Shown here one piece after another: positions 18,255 through 27,420 of a stretch of 64,000 nt of DNA. The stretch's first letter is position 1, and every line of letters starts with the position of its first letter. A program made the translations under genes and the position numbers. The stretch spans positions 62,001-126,000 of the forward strand of contig JBBIIT010000001.1 in the NCBI GenBank assembly GCA_037446355.1, written 5' to 3'. The DNA is from Roseiarcus sp037446355 (GTDB lineage Bacteria > Pseudomonadota > Alphaproteobacteria > Rhizobiales > Beijerinckiaceae). Under the pieces are notes generated by a model, which was given only the letters and a program-made list of their open reading frames with translations, had not been told where the DNA came from and did no database searches.

Positions 18255-18581
18255 TCGATTTCACTCGGTTTGCGAGGCGGCGGACCGGCATGGGGACCGA
18301 GCGGACGCAACGCGCGATGCGGGCGGCAGGCCGTCGGGCCGGCCGTTCAATTGTCTCTACCCTTCAAGGTTTCGTGTCCATATAGGGAATGTTACAGGTT
18401 TGGGAATAGGCGGGGCCAACGCAGTTTACCATCAAAATTGCGCGAAATGTGCGCGCGAAGGGTTCCCGACGCCAGTTCGGCGTAGACCAAGTGGCTGCGA
18501 TTCCAGCGATTTCTTCTTGCGGCCGGATCGCTATCCTCGCGCGCAAAGCAGAGTAAAGCGCCGCCGGCGAGGAGCCAACCG
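18255..18581. other. Intergenic region between divergent genes
   Basis: 327 bases between the divergent methyltransferase and oxidoreductase genes, with no ORF I can support. The middle (about 18360-18440) is less GC-rich and probably holds both promoters. No RNA gene or clear hairpin recognised. Confidence 0.5.
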
Positions 18582-19169
18582 ATGCGGGTCTTGGTAGTCT
18601 ATGCGCATCCGTCGAAAACGAGTTTCCTCGGGGCGCTTCACGCGACCGCTTGCGAGCGGCTGCGTCGCAACGGGATGGAAATTGACGATCTCGACCTGTA
18701 TGAAGAGAATTTCAATCCTCTGCTTTCTAAAGAGGCGCTTGCCCATTACCTCGATGTCACCGCGAATCGCGGGGAGGTCAGCGGCTATGTCGACCGCCTG
18801 CTCGCCGCAGACGCCCTCGTGCTGATATATCCAGTTTGGCACGATGGAGTTCCGGCTATCCTCAAAGGCTTCATCGACCGAGTGTTCCTGCCGGGCGTCG
18901 CGTTCGAGATCGGCGCCGACGGCGTTTTTCGGCCCCGGCTGTCTCGGATTCGTCGGATGGCGGCGGTCGCGACTTACGGCGCCGATCGTCGACGCACGGT
19001 CGGCATCGGCGATCTGCCGCGTCGCATGTTCGCGCGCAATCTCTGCGAACTGACGCCGCGAGATTCGGTTCGCCAATATCTGGCTGAATACGGCATGGAC
19101 CGAGCGGACGCGGAGCAGCGCGCGCGGTTCTTGCGTCGCGTCGCCCGCGCCTTCGACAAGTGGCGCTAG
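18582..19169 (+). CDS. Flavodoxin-fold NAD(P)H oxidoreductase (NQO/MdaB-like)
   Basis: 195 residues. The start MRVLVVYAHPSKTSFLGAL is the FMN/FAD-binding loop of the quinone reductase (NQO1/YwrO/KefF) family; YPVWHDGVPAILKGFIDRVF is the matching second flavin-binding loop. The family reduces quinones and related electrophiles by two electrons. AGGAG precedes the ATG. It overlaps the stop of the convergent MFS gene by 4 bases. May serve redox defence or tailoring; substrate cannot be read from sequence. Confidence 0.85.
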   Translation: MRVLVVYAHPSKTSFLGALHATACERLRRNGMEIDDLDLYEENFNPLLSKEALAHYLDVTANRGEVSGYVDRLLAADALVLIYPVWHDGVPAILKGFIDRVFLPGVAFEIGADGVFRPRLSRIRRMAAVATYGADRRRTVGIGDLPRRMFARNLCELTPRDSVRQYLAEYGMDRADAEQRARFLRRVARAFDKWR

Positions 19170-20818
19170 ATCGCAAAACGCGAGACGACGGGATGCCGGC
19201 GAGCATGGCGTCGAGCCGCCGTCGCGATCAGCAGCGCCACCTGCGGCGGCTCGCGCAGTAAAGCCTGCAGCCGATCTTCGCGCAATCGATCGTCATTGGT
19301 CACGCGTCCGGGCAGATACCGCGCCTCGAGCCAGGATTCGATCAGGAAGGTTTCGAGGAATAGACCCTTCTCCCCGACATCCTCGAACACTCCCCATGCG
19401 AATGCGCCATCACGCCGTCGTTGCAACCCGATTTCCTCGATCGCGCTGAGAAACGGCTTGGGATCCTCGCCGGCGATTCGGTATCGGACCGTAACCAATA
19501 CGGGCCCGCTGTCGTCATCGGGCTGGCGCAAGAGCGCCGGCGGCTGCCAATGCATCGCCGGAGTCAGATCCACCCCTTCGGCCGATTGCAGTTTCCACCG
19601 CCAAGTCAACGGAATCGCGATGAGCGCGCAGGCCGCGGCGACATAGTGCGCGGTTGAAAGTCCCGTGTGCGCCGCCAGCCAACCCCATGTCGCGCTGCCC
19701 AGCGTCACCGAGCCGAAAATCAACGTCAGGAACACGGCGAGTCCGCGGCCGCGCACCCAGTCCGGCAGCGCGATCTGAGCGGAGACGTAGAGGGTAGCCA
19801 ATACGACCGTCCACGATGCGCCGGCCACAAGGGCCGCCGCTAGCGCCATCGCAGGATCGCGCGCCGAGCCGAACAGGATCAAAGCGGCGACGATGCCGAT
19901 GGTGCCGAGCGCGACGACGCCATCCGGCCCCAGCGCCGCTTTCAACCGGCGCAGAGCGAATGTGCCGCCGACGGCGCCGACGCTTATCGCGCCGATCAAT
20001 AGGCCATAGAGTTCGGGTCCCTGCGTCATTTGGCTGCGCGCGACCAAGGGCAGCAGAGCTGTGTAGGCGGCGGCGAATGGGTAGACCGCGAGCGTGCGCG
20101 CCATCGTCGCGCGCAAATGCGGGTTGAACAACGTGTAGCGCACCCCCGCGCGCATGGCGCCCATGAACCGCTCCGCCGGAAGATTCACCGGCGCTGTTTC
20201 CGGGGCGCGCCACCAGACCAGCGCGGCGAGGGTCAAGCAGTTGGAGACGACAAACAGCCAGTAGGGCAAGGCGACGCCAAAGCGTGAAATCAGAAACCCT
20301 GCGATCGGCGGACCGATCGCACGGCTGATGTTGTAACCGGCGCTATTGGCCGCGGTCGCGTCGTCGAGGTCGCGCCGTGGCACCAGAATAGGCGTGATCG
20401 CCATCCAGGCCGGCGCGGCGATCGACCAGGATGCGCTGAGGAGGAAAATCGTGGTCAGCAGCAAATTTCCCGATTCCGCGCCGAAACTCACCATCGTCGC
20501 GAACGCCAGAATCAGCAGCGTGATGAAGCTCTCGACGAAAATCAGAAACCGGCGCGCCGCGACGAGGTCGGCGATAGCTCCCGCCGGCAGCGTGAACAAG
20601 AACATCGGCAGGCTGCTCGCCACCTGGACCATCGAGACCGCCAGCGGATCGGGGCTGAGATTGGTCATCAGCCACGCCGACGCCGTGTCGGACATTGCGA
20701 TGCCCGTCAACGAACCGGTCGTCGCGAGCCAGATGACGAGGAACGCCGTATGCGAGAACGCGCCCCATTTCGAGCGTGGCTCGGTTTCCGGGGTCAGGGC
20801 TGTTGCTTCCGGAGTCAA
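19166..20818 (-). CDS. MFS exporter of the MFS_3 family, paralogue of the 15.8-kb gene
   Basis: 550 residues. The same architecture as the protein at 15824-17494: KWGAFSHTAFLVIW at the start, about 12 membrane helices, loop motif GAIADLVAARRFL, ITPILVPRRDLDDA and a soluble C-terminal extension containing FLETFLIESWLEARYLPGRVTNDDR. The two are clearly related over their full length yet far from identical, so the duplication is not recent. Inverted relative to its paralogue, with a methyltransferase and an oxidoreductase between them. Substrate unknown. Confidence 0.85.
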   Translation of the reverse strand: MTPEATALTPETEPRSKWGAFSHTAFLVIWLATTGSLTGIAMSDTASAWLMTNLSPDPLAVSMVQVASSLPMFLFTLPAGAIADLVAARRFLIFVESFITLLILAFATMVSFGAESGNLLLTTIFLLSASWSIAAPAWMAITPILVPRRDLDDATAANSAGYNISRAIGPPIAGFLISRFGVALPYWLFVVSNCLTLAALVWWRAPETAPVNLPAERFMGAMRAGVRYTLFNPHLRATMARTLAVYPFAAAYTALLPLVARSQMTQGPELYGLLIGAISVGAVGGTFALRRLKAALGPDGVVALGTIGIVAALILFGSARDPAMALAAALVAGASWTVVLATLYVSAQIALPDWVRGRGLAVFLTLIFGSVTLGSATWGWLAAHTGLSTAHYVAAACALIAIPLTWRWKLQSAEGVDLTPAMHWQPPALLRQPDDDSGPVLVTVRYRIAGEDPKPFLSAIEEIGLQRRRDGAFAWGVFEDVGEKGLFLETFLIESWLEARYLPGRVTNDDRLREDRLQALLREPPQVALLIATAARRHARRHPVVSRFAI

Positions 20819-20996
20819 TTCCGCGCCCTTTCCCGCTTTTCACGCGCGGCAAAGCCGAACATGTGCCGCCCAGCGGTGAGTTCGCTCGCCAATCTAAGCG
20901 CGCGCGCGCCGCTTTCCAAGGCCGGCGGCGCGCGGTTGCCAAAAGGCTCGCGCGAGCCCAATTTCCCAGCCGCCTAAACTGTGTTTGAGTCACCTG

Positions 20997-21779
20997 ATGA
21001 CAGATTCCACGCCTCACTTCTGGCCCGAATTCACCGGAAAGGTGGTCATCGTCACCGGCGGCGGTTCGGGTATCGGCCGCGCGATCGTAACCGCCTTTGC
21101 GCGCAACGGCGCGCGGATCGTCGCAGCCGGCCGCGATGCGCGAAAGCTGGAACGCACGGTCGCGGCCGTCAACGCGGAATATGGCGTGGAAGCGCTCGCT
21201 GCGCCGACCGACGTATCCGATCCAAGTTCCTGCGCCGCGTTGATCGAGGCGGCGACGGCGAGGTTCCGCGCGCTCGACGTGCTCGTCAATAACGCCGCGT
21301 TATTCGCCCTGACGCCGCTGCTCGACGCCGCAAGCGACGCCGCCGCGTTGACGATGGCGACGAATTTCCATGGCCCGCTGTTTTGCGGCCAAGCATTCGC
21401 GCGCTGGGCGATCGCCAACGAGCGGCCTGGCGCCATCGTCAACGTGAGCAGCATTGCCGGCGCGCATCCGGCGCCCGGCTGCGCGCTCTATTCGGCGTCG
21501 AAAGCGGCGCTCGACAGCCTGACGAAGTCGATGGCGCTGGAATGGGGACCGCTCGGCGTCCGTGTCAGCGGCGTCGCGCCGGGCCATGTCGACACCGAAG
21601 GCGTGCGCGCCGATTTCGAGTCCGGCGCGCTCGATTATGAGCGCATCTTGGGGACCATTCCGGCCCGCCGGATCGCGGACGTCGACGACATCGCCAACGC
21701 CGTGTTGTTCCTTGCGAGCGCGCAGGCCCGCCATGTCGTCGGCGCCACACTGACGATCGACGGCGGAGAAGCGATGTAA
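20997..21779 (+). CDS. Short-chain dehydrogenase/reductase (SDR)
   Basis: 260 residues from ATG 20997 (a TTG four codons earlier is possible). Classical SDR: cofactor motif TGGGSGIG, structural NNAA, catalytic Ser in VNVSSIAG, Tyr/Lys in CALYSASKAA (YxxxK), and the C-terminal LASAQARHVVGATLTIDGG. The basic residue pattern near AAGRDARKLE suggests NADP(H) preference, a weak inference. Its stop is 4 bases from the convergent amidohydrolase gene. Substrate unknown. Confidence 0.9.
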   Translation: MTDSTPHFWPEFTGKVVIVTGGGSGIGRAIVTAFARNGARIVAAGRDARKLERTVAAVNAEYGVEALAAPTDVSDPSSCAALIEAATARFRALDVLVNNAALFALTPLLDAASDAAALTMATNFHGPLFCGQAFARWAIANERPGAIVNVSSIAGAHPAPGCALYSASKAALDSLTKSMALEWGPLGVRVSGVAPGHVDTEGVRADFESGALDYERILGTIPARRIADVDDIANAVLFLASAQARHVVGATLTIDGGEAM

Positions 21780-21783
21780 AGGC

Positions 21784-23115
21784 TCAAGCGAAGCCGCGCG
21801 CGGCCTCGCGATGAAGCGCCATCAGGCGTTCGAGATCGACTCCGACCGGCATGCCTCCAACGACGCGCCAATCGCCGGCGACCATCACGCGATCGGCGCG
21901 ATGCGCGCCGCACAGAACGAGCGCGGCGATGGCGTCGTGAGCGCCGGAAAAGCGCGGCTCGTCTAGCGTGAATAGCGCCAGATCCGCTTCGCGCCCGACT
22001 TCGATACGGCCTATGTCGTCGCGGCCGAGACAACGCGCGGAACCTTCCGTGGCCCATCGCAACGCATCCAGATGGGTGACGCGCGAGGCGCCGTATCGCA
22101 ACCGCCCCAGCATCAGCGAATGACGCACCGCCTCCATCATGTTGGACGAATCGTTCGACGAGGAGCCGTCGACGCCGAGGCCGACAGGCGATCCCGCGCT
22201 CTCGAAATCCCGCGTCGGACAAATGCCCGCCGCGAGCACCATGTCGGCGGCGGCGCAATGACAGACGCCGACGCCGGCCCGGCCCAGCCTTTCGACGTCG
22301 CGATCGTTGAAATGCACGGCGTGCGCGAGCCAGACGCGGGAATTGAGCCAGCCCGTCGCCTCGAGAAAATCGACCGGACGCATCCCATGCGCCTCGACGC
22401 AATAGCGCTCCTCGTCTTCGACCTGGCACAGATGGGTGTGCAGCCGGCAGCCGCTGGATTTGGACAGATGCGCGAGATCGATCAGCAGTGGTTTGTGGAC
22501 GGCGAAGGGCGAGCACGGCGCGTATGCGATCTGCATCATCGAACCGGGGCTGGGATCGTGGAACAATTTTGTCACCCGCTCGCAGTCGCGCAAAATCGTT
22601 TCGTCGTCCTGCACCACATTGTCGGGCGGCAGGCCGCCGTCTTTGACCGAGAAGCTCATCGCGCCACGAGTGATCGTCATGCGAAGATTAAGCGCCTGCG
22701 CCTCCTCGGCCTCGATGTCGATCGCGTTTTCGAGCCCGGGCGGAAAGAGGTTATGATGATCGGCGGCGGTCGTGCAGCCCGATAGCAACAGTTCGATCAA
22801 CGCCATTCGCACCGCGAGGCGCAGGCTGTCGGTATTGACGCGCGCCCAGATCGGATAAAGCGCGACCAGCCACGGCGCCAAGTCCTCTTTCAATCCGGCG
22901 GGATGGGCGCGCACGAGGGTCTGGTAGAAATGGTGATGAGTGTTGACGAGCCCCGGCAGCACGACATGCCGCGACGCGTCAAACGTCGCCTCGACGGGAA
23001 GCGCCGGCGTGCGGTCGCGCCCGACCAATTCGACGATTTTGGTTCCATCAACGACAACGCCCCGCTCCGCGCCCGCGGCGAGAATGTCGAGCGGATCCTT
23101 GATCCAAAGCCGCAT
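21784..23115 (-). CDS. 8-oxoguanine deaminase-like amidohydrolase
   Basis: 443 residues, amidohydrolase superfamily, ATZ/TRZ branch. Metal ligands are visible in NTHHHFYQT, LHTHLCQVEDEE, AHAVHF and the Asp in GVDGSSSNDSSN. The signatures HHHFYQTLVRA and GVDGSSSNDSSNMM fit 8-oxoguanine deaminase closely; hydroxyatrazine ethylaminohydrolase is the alternative name given to such proteins. It starts 13 bases after the ABC binding-protein gene, so it probably acts on the imported compound, pointing to salvage or detoxification of a purine-like base. Confidence 0.82.
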   Translation of the reverse strand: MRLWIKDPLDILAAGAERGVVVDGTKIVELVGRDRTPALPVEATFDASRHVVLPGLVNTHHHFYQTLVRAHPAGLKEDLAPWLVALYPIWARVNTDSLRLAVRMALIELLLSGCTTAADHHNLFPPGLENAIDIEAEEAQALNLRMTITRGAMSFSVKDGGLPPDNVVQDDETILRDCERVTKLFHDPSPGSMMQIAYAPCSPFAVHKPLLIDLAHLSKSSGCRLHTHLCQVEDEERYCVEAHGMRPVDFLEATGWLNSRVWLAHAVHFNDRDVERLGRAGVGVCHCAAADMVLAAGICPTRDFESAGSPVGLGVDGSSSNDSSNMMEAVRHSLMLGRLRYGASRVTHLDALRWATEGSARCLGRDDIGRIEVGREADLALFTLDEPRFSGAHDAIAALVLCGAHRADRVMVAGDWRVVGGMPVGVDLERLMALHREAARGFA

Positions 23116-23128
23116 TCCGCGCGCGCTC

Positions 23129-24124
23129 TTATTTCGGCCGTAGGTCGACGCCGACGCCTTTGTTGACGAATTGCAGCGTGTAGCCCTTCTTATAGTCGGT
23201 GGTCGGCTTGACGAGACCGGATTTCACCATCTTGTCGAAGAAGTCCTTGACCCGCTCGTCGCTCATCGCGCCGATGCCCTTGGTCAGCGTGTCGCCCGAA
23301 TCGACGACGCCATATTCCTTGAGTTTCGAGACCGTGTAGGCGATCTGCTCGTCCGTCATCTCCGGATTGTCTTTCTTGATCGCCGCGTTCGCCTTCGCGT
23401 TGTCGCCATACAAATAGTGATACCAGCCGATCGCCGAAGCATCCACGAATCGTTGCACGAGGTCGGGGGTTTTCTCGACAATTTCCTTGCGCGTGATGAT
23501 CGTCGTCGCGTAGCTCGAATAGCCCTGATCGGCGAGCAGGAATACGTTCGGCTTGAAGCCTCCCTGCTTCTCGACTTCGAACGGCTCCGAGGTCACATAG
23601 CCTTCCTGAATCGAATCTTTGTCCGCGATGAAGGTTGCGGAGTTGTAATTGTATGGCTTCACGTTTTCGTCTTTGAAGCCATAGGCCATGCGCAGCCAGG
23701 CATAGAAGGAGGTCAGCGCGCCCTTGCTGACGATCGCGGTCGCCTTGGGCAAATCCTCCCATTTGTCGAAGCCGACGCCCGGATGCGACATCAGGATCTG
23801 CGGGTCTTTCTGAAAGTCGGCAGCTACGGTGATGACCGGGAAATCCTGCTCGACCGAGAAGAAGTCGCCGAGCATGTCGCCGCCCATATAGAACTCGATC
23901 TTCCCCGCGATCAGCAATAGGCCGCCATTGGACATCGGGCCGCCCGGCAGGATCGCCACGTCGAGTCCGTATTTGGCGTAAGTGCCGTCAACCGCGGCCT
24001 GATAATAGCCGCCGGCTTCGGGATCTGCGAGCCAGTTGGTGCCGAACGTCACCTTGTCCAGGGCGAACGCGGACGTGGACGCTGCGAGCAGACCCACCAA
24101 TCCGACCAGAGCTGCGACACGCAT
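23129..24124 (-). CDS. ABC transporter substrate-binding protein, NMT1/THI5-like
   Basis: Periplasmic solute-binding protein, 331 residues from ATG 24122-24124 with GGGGGG before it; the longer frame to 24223 lacks a signal and is rejected. Signal peptide about residues 1-22 (LVGLVGLLAASTSAFA). The mature part starts KVTFGTNWLADPEAGGYYQA, typical of the NMT1/THI5/SsuA class that binds pyrimidines, sulfonates and related compounds. Ligand unknown; the co-transcribed deaminase suggests a nucleobase-like ligand. Its ATPase and permease are encoded divergently at 24493-26109. Confidence 0.85.
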   Translation of the reverse strand: MRVAALVGLVGLLAASTSAFALDKVTFGTNWLADPEAGGYYQAAVDGTYAKYGLDVAILPGGPMSNGGLLLIAGKIEFYMGGDMLGDFFSVEQDFPVITVAADFQKDPQILMSHPGVGFDKWEDLPKATAIVSKGALTSFYAWLRMAYGFKDENVKPYNYNSATFIADKDSIQEGYVTSEPFEVEKQGGFKPNVFLLADQGYSSYATTIITRKEIVEKTPDLVQRFVDASAIGWYHYLYGDNAKANAAIKKDNPEMTDEQIAYTVSKLKEYGVVDSGDTLTKGIGAMSDERVKDFFDKMVKSGLVKPTTDYKKGYTLQFVNKGVGVDLRPK

Positions 24125-24492
24125 GATGTACCCCCCTGCCTTATTTCCGGCGCCGCCGACCGTCGATTTAGGCGAAGGCGTCGGAACCTCGGACACAACA
24201 CAATAGCGCGGGCCGCCGTGCAAGCGATTTCAAATCGATGTCCGCTTTTGAGGCCGAGCGCGCACTCTTGTCAGGCGCCGATGGTCATGGCATAGCCAAC
24301 AGGTTCCCGTCGATATCCGTACGGCGAACGCCTGCGTTTTCGGCGTCGCGTCGAGCCGCGGGGCGACGCGAACGAGCAGCGGAAAGTTGCGCGCCTGGGT
24401 TCGGGAGGAGCCGTGGTCTCGTCGTTTCCCATTGCGCCGGCCGGGGGTTGTGCGCGCCAGCCGCAAATTCCTCGGCGGCGAAGTCCGTCGCG
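24125..24492. promoter_or_regulatory. Divergent control region of the ABC transporter genes
   Basis: 368 bases between the binding-protein gene (left) and the ATPase gene (right). The plus-strand frame is open through it from 24238, but I see no conserved sequence before the ATG at 24493. No riboswitch core (TPP or purine type) could be recognised. Presumably carries both promoters. Confidence 0.4.
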
Positions 24493-25293
24493 ATGAGCGA
24501 AGACTTCGCCGTTGCGACCGCCTCCGCGCCGCGTCCCGGCGCCCTGTCCGCAGCGCCGCTCGTCGCACTGCGGGGAGTGCGCAAGGCGTTCTTCAGTGGC
24601 ACTGTCGCGCTCGAGGGGCTCGATCTCGACGTCCGCGATGGTGAGTTCCTGACTCTGCTCGGCCCTTCGGGCTGCGGCAAATCGACTGTGCTTCGTCTGA
24701 TCGCGGGACTCACCGCCAAGAGTGCGGGTACGATCCAATGGCGCGGTCAGCCGAGTCTCGGTTTCGTGTTCCAGGAGCCGACGCTCGCGCCGTGGTCGGA
24801 CGTTCAGACCAATGTCTGGCTTCCGTTGCGGCTCAAGGGCGTTTCCAAAGCGGCCGCAGGCGAACGCATTGAGGAAGCTCTGGCGCGCGTCGGCCTCACC
24901 GGCTTCGAGAAGGCCTATCCGCGCGAACTCTCCGGCGGAATGAAGATGCGTGTGTCAATCGCGCGGGCGTTAGTGATGCGCCCGGCGCTCTTGTTGATGG
25001 ACGAGCCTTTCGCCGCGCTGGACGAAATCACGCGCTCGCGCCTCAACGACGACCTGCTGAGTTTGAGATCGACGCTGGGCGCGACCATCGTGTTCGTCAC
25101 CCATTCGGTTTACGAGAGCGTTTATCTCTCGACGCGCATCACCGTCATGGCGCCGCGCCCGGGGCGCGTCGTGGCCGATATTCACGTCGACGCCGAACGG
25201 CCGCGCAACGAAGAGTTCCGACTAAGCGCTTATTACGCCGACAGATGCCGCGAAACGTCCGCAGCGTTGCAGCATGCGATGGGCGAGGCATAG
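24493..25293 (+). CDS. ABC transporter ATP-binding protein (SsuB/TauB type)
   Basis: 266 residues from ATG 24493 (MSEDFAVATAS). Walker A GPSGCGKST, Q-loop FVFQEPTLAPW, signature LSGGMKMRVSIARAL, Walker B LLLMDEPFAALD and the switch His in VFVTHSVYES are all intact. The LSGGM form and the Q-loop FQEP are typical of nitrate/sulfonate/taurine/pyrimidine importers. The permease follows after 30 bases; the binding protein is divergent. The three genes together make a complete importer. Confidence 0.92.
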   Translation: MSEDFAVATASAPRPGALSAAPLVALRGVRKAFFSGTVALEGLDLDVRDGEFLTLLGPSGCGKSTVLRLIAGLTAKSAGTIQWRGQPSLGFVFQEPTLAPWSDVQTNVWLPLRLKGVSKAAAGERIEEALARVGLTGFEKAYPRELSGGMKMRVSIARALVMRPALLLMDEPFAALDEITRSRLNDDLLSLRSTLGATIVFVTHSVYESVYLSTRITVMAPRPGRVVADIHVDAERPRNEEFRLSAYYADRCRETSAALQHAMGEA

Positions 25294-25323
25294 CCGCAAT
25301 TTTGCTGCGCGAGGGATCGCAAC

Positions 25324-26109
25324 GTGAATAGGGCGACATTCGAGGATTACCTCTTTCCGACCGCGCTGTTCCTGATCGCCGTCGGCGGCTGGGAAGCGCT
25401 CGTCCGTATCAATCACATTCCCTCCTTCGTGCTGCCCGCGCCGAGCCAGGTGCTCGTCACGCTGTACGACGATTGGGGCACGCTCTCTCGCTCGCTGATG
25501 GTGACTCTGAGCATCACCTTCGAAGCGCTGTTCGCGGCGATCGTCGGCGGCGTCGCACTCGCGCTGGGGTTCCGTTTGTGGCGGCCGCTGGAGCGCGCCT
25601 TCTTCCCATTCGCCGTGGTGATGCAAGTGACGCCCGTTATCTCGATCGCTCCGTTGCTGCTGGTCTATCTTTCGTCCAGCGCGGCGGTGCTCGTATGCGC
25701 GTTCCTGGTCGCGTTTTTTCCCATTCTCTCCAACACCGCGCTCGGTCTCGCCTCCGCCGATCACAATCTGATCGATCTGTTCGAACTCTATGGCGCGAGT
25801 TCGTGGCAGCAGCTCATGATGTTGCGCCTGCCCTCGGCGCTGCCCTATTTCCTCGGCGGCTTACGCATCGGCGGCGGACTGGCCCTGATCGGCGCGATCG
25901 TGGCGGAGATCGCCGCGGGCTCTGCGGGCTCTGGATCGGGTCTGGCGTTCCGAATCGTGGAATCGGGATTTCGTCTCAACATTCCGCGCATGTTCGCGGC
26001 GCTGCTGCTGATTTCGCTGACTGGAATACTGATCTTCCTGTTCTTTACCGGCTTGTCTTATCTGCTGCTGCATCGCTGGCACGACAGCGCGCGGGGGCGC
26101 GAGCGCTGA
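25324..26109 (+). CDS. ABC transporter permease (SsuC/TauC type)
   Basis: 261 residues from a GTG start. About six membrane helices. The cytoplasmic coupling loop ELYGASSWQQLMMLRLPSALP followed by GLRIGGGLALIGAIVAE is the EAA-type motif of this importer family. It follows the ATPase gene by 30 bases. Its stop is 26 bases from the convergent reductase gene. Confidence 0.92.
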   Translation: MNRATFEDYLFPTALFLIAVGGWEALVRINHIPSFVLPAPSQVLVTLYDDWGTLSRSLMVTLSITFEALFAAIVGGVALALGFRLWRPLERAFFPFAVVMQVTPVISIAPLLLVYLSSSAAVLVCAFLVAFFPILSNTALGLASADHNLIDLFELYGASSWQQLMMLRLPSALPYFLGGLRIGGGLALIGAIVAEIAAGSAGSGSGLAFRIVESGFRLNIPRMFAALLLISLTGILIFLFFTGLSYLLLHRWHDSARGRER

Positions 26110-26134
26110 GTCGCGATGCGACACGAGGCCCGCG

Positions 26135-26707
26135 CTACCGCCGGACCCAACGCACCTGCGTAAGCTTATGCCGCGCGTCCAGCACCTGCATCGGTTCCGG
26201 GGTGAGCCCGCCCGCCCGCAAGATTTCCTCGGGCGTCCTGCCCGTCCCTACGGCGGAGAACACCGGAACGCCCTTATCGAGGCTGACTTTGGCGGCTTTG
26301 GAAAGATAAAAAGCGGAATAGCGGTTGAGAAACATGTCATAGGCGGCGGTACCGCCGAGGATGGCGATCAGTCCGCGCGTCAACCCAAGCGATCTTGCAG
26401 CCTCGTCCAGCGATGCGCCGGCAGGGTTCCAGAACCACACGTTGCGATGCTCGGGATCGGGCTCCAACGCGCGCACCGCGCGCGTCATCAACAGGCGTCG
26501 GCGCGAAGCCGAATTCGCCTGACCTTCGTGCGACATGCGCCCATGCACGAGGAGATCGGCATTGTCCAGCGACTCTTCGAATAGTTTCAGGTCCGCTTCA
26601 AATTTCAGACTGTTCGGCATGAGGCCGGTCGAATCCGCAATCATGCCCTGCGAGCTGACGATCGCATGACCCTCTATTCGCAGCATTTCGCCTTTAGGCT
26701 TGCTCAT
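26135..26707 (-). CDS. Dihydrofolate-reductase-like protein (RibD C-terminal fold)
   Basis: 190 residues. The start IEGHAIVSSQGMIADSTG matches the beginning of DHFR/RibD_C folds, and AILGGTAAYDMFL holds the GG motif before the cofactor phosphate loop. The middle LLVHGRMSHEG is the usual hGRxxxE-like strand. These proteins reduce pterins or riboflavin intermediates with NADPH; the exact substrate is not readable. It starts 17 bases after folE, so it may reduce a pterin made in that pathway. Dihydromethanopterin reductase is a possibility if the host uses that C1 cofactor, which is speculation. Confidence 0.7.
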   Translation of the reverse strand: MSKPKGEMLRIEGHAIVSSQGMIADSTGLMPNSLKFEADLKLFEESLDNADLLVHGRMSHEGQANSASRRRLLMTRAVRALEPDPEHRNVWFWNPAGASLDEAARSLGLTRGLIAILGGTAAYDMFLNRYSAFYLSKAAKVSLDKGVPVFSAVGTGRTPEEILRAGGLTPEPMQVLDARHKLTQVRWVRR

Positions 26708-26724
26708 CGTCTCGCGCGAACTCG

Positions 26725-27327
26725 TCAGAGCCCTCCGACCGCGCGCAGGAATTCGCCGCGCGTGCGGGCGTCGTCGCGGATGACGCCGAGTAGGCGGCTG
26801 GTCGAAAGAAGCGAACCGGGCGTTTTCACGCCCCGCAGAGTCATGCAGCTATGCTCGGCCTCGATGACGACGCCGACGCCCACCGGATTGAGCACTTCCT
26901 GGATCGCCTCGGCGATTTCCGAGGTGAGCTTTTCCTGGATTTGCAGGCGGCGCGAGAAACCCTGGACGACGCGCGCGAGCTTGGAGATCCCGACCACGCG
27001 GTCGCGCGGGAGATAGCCCACGTGCGCCTTGCCGACGACCGGCAGCATGTGATGCTCGCAAAAGCTGACGACGCGCACGTTGGAAAGCACGATCAATTCG
27101 TCGTACCCGCCCGTCTCCTGAAAAGTGCGTTCGAGATAATGACGCGGATCCTCGCTATATCCACTGAAGAGATCGGAATAGGAGCGCGCCACTCGCGCGG
27201 GCGTGTCGAGCAGCCCCTCGCGGTTCGGATCGTCGCCCGCCCACTCGATCAGCACGCGCACCGCCGCCTCGGCGTCGGCCTGGGTGACCTTCCGACGCGC
27301 CGTTGCGGGTTTCTTCTTAGCGGCCAT
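26725..27327 (-). CDS. folE: GTP cyclohydrolase I
   Basis: First enzyme of tetrahydrofolate synthesis: GTP to 7,8-dihydroneopterin triphosphate plus formate. 200 residues from ATG 27325-27327 (MAAKKKPATARRK); an ATG 19 codons upstream is less likely. Zinc ligands in SFCEHHMLP and EHSCMTLRG, and the substrate region GFSRRLQIQEKLT, are intact, as is VGYLPRDRVVGISKLAR. The Lys-rich start is common in alphaproteobacterial FolE. Co-directional with the DHFR-like gene downstream. Confidence 0.96.
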   Translation of the reverse strand: MAAKKKPATARRKVTQADAEAAVRVLIEWAGDDPNREGLLDTPARVARSYSDLFSGYSEDPRHYLERTFQETGGYDELIVLSNVRVVSFCEHHMLPVVGKAHVGYLPRDRVVGISKLARVVQGFSRRLQIQEKLTSEIAEAIQEVLNPVGVGVVIEAEHSCMTLRGVKTPGSLLSTSRLLGVIRDDARTRGEFLRAVGGL

Positions 27328-27420
27328 GATTTCTTCCTGGCGATGGCGGGTTAGGTTCGAAACTGGATGTTGGATTCGACGCATAGCATGGGCGGCGCCG
27401 ATGAGAAAGAAACCGCGTGG

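Noticed and set aside
24125..24492. TPP or purine riboswitch before the NMT1/THI5-type transporter
   Set aside because: The conserved core sequences of these riboswitches could not be found on either strand.
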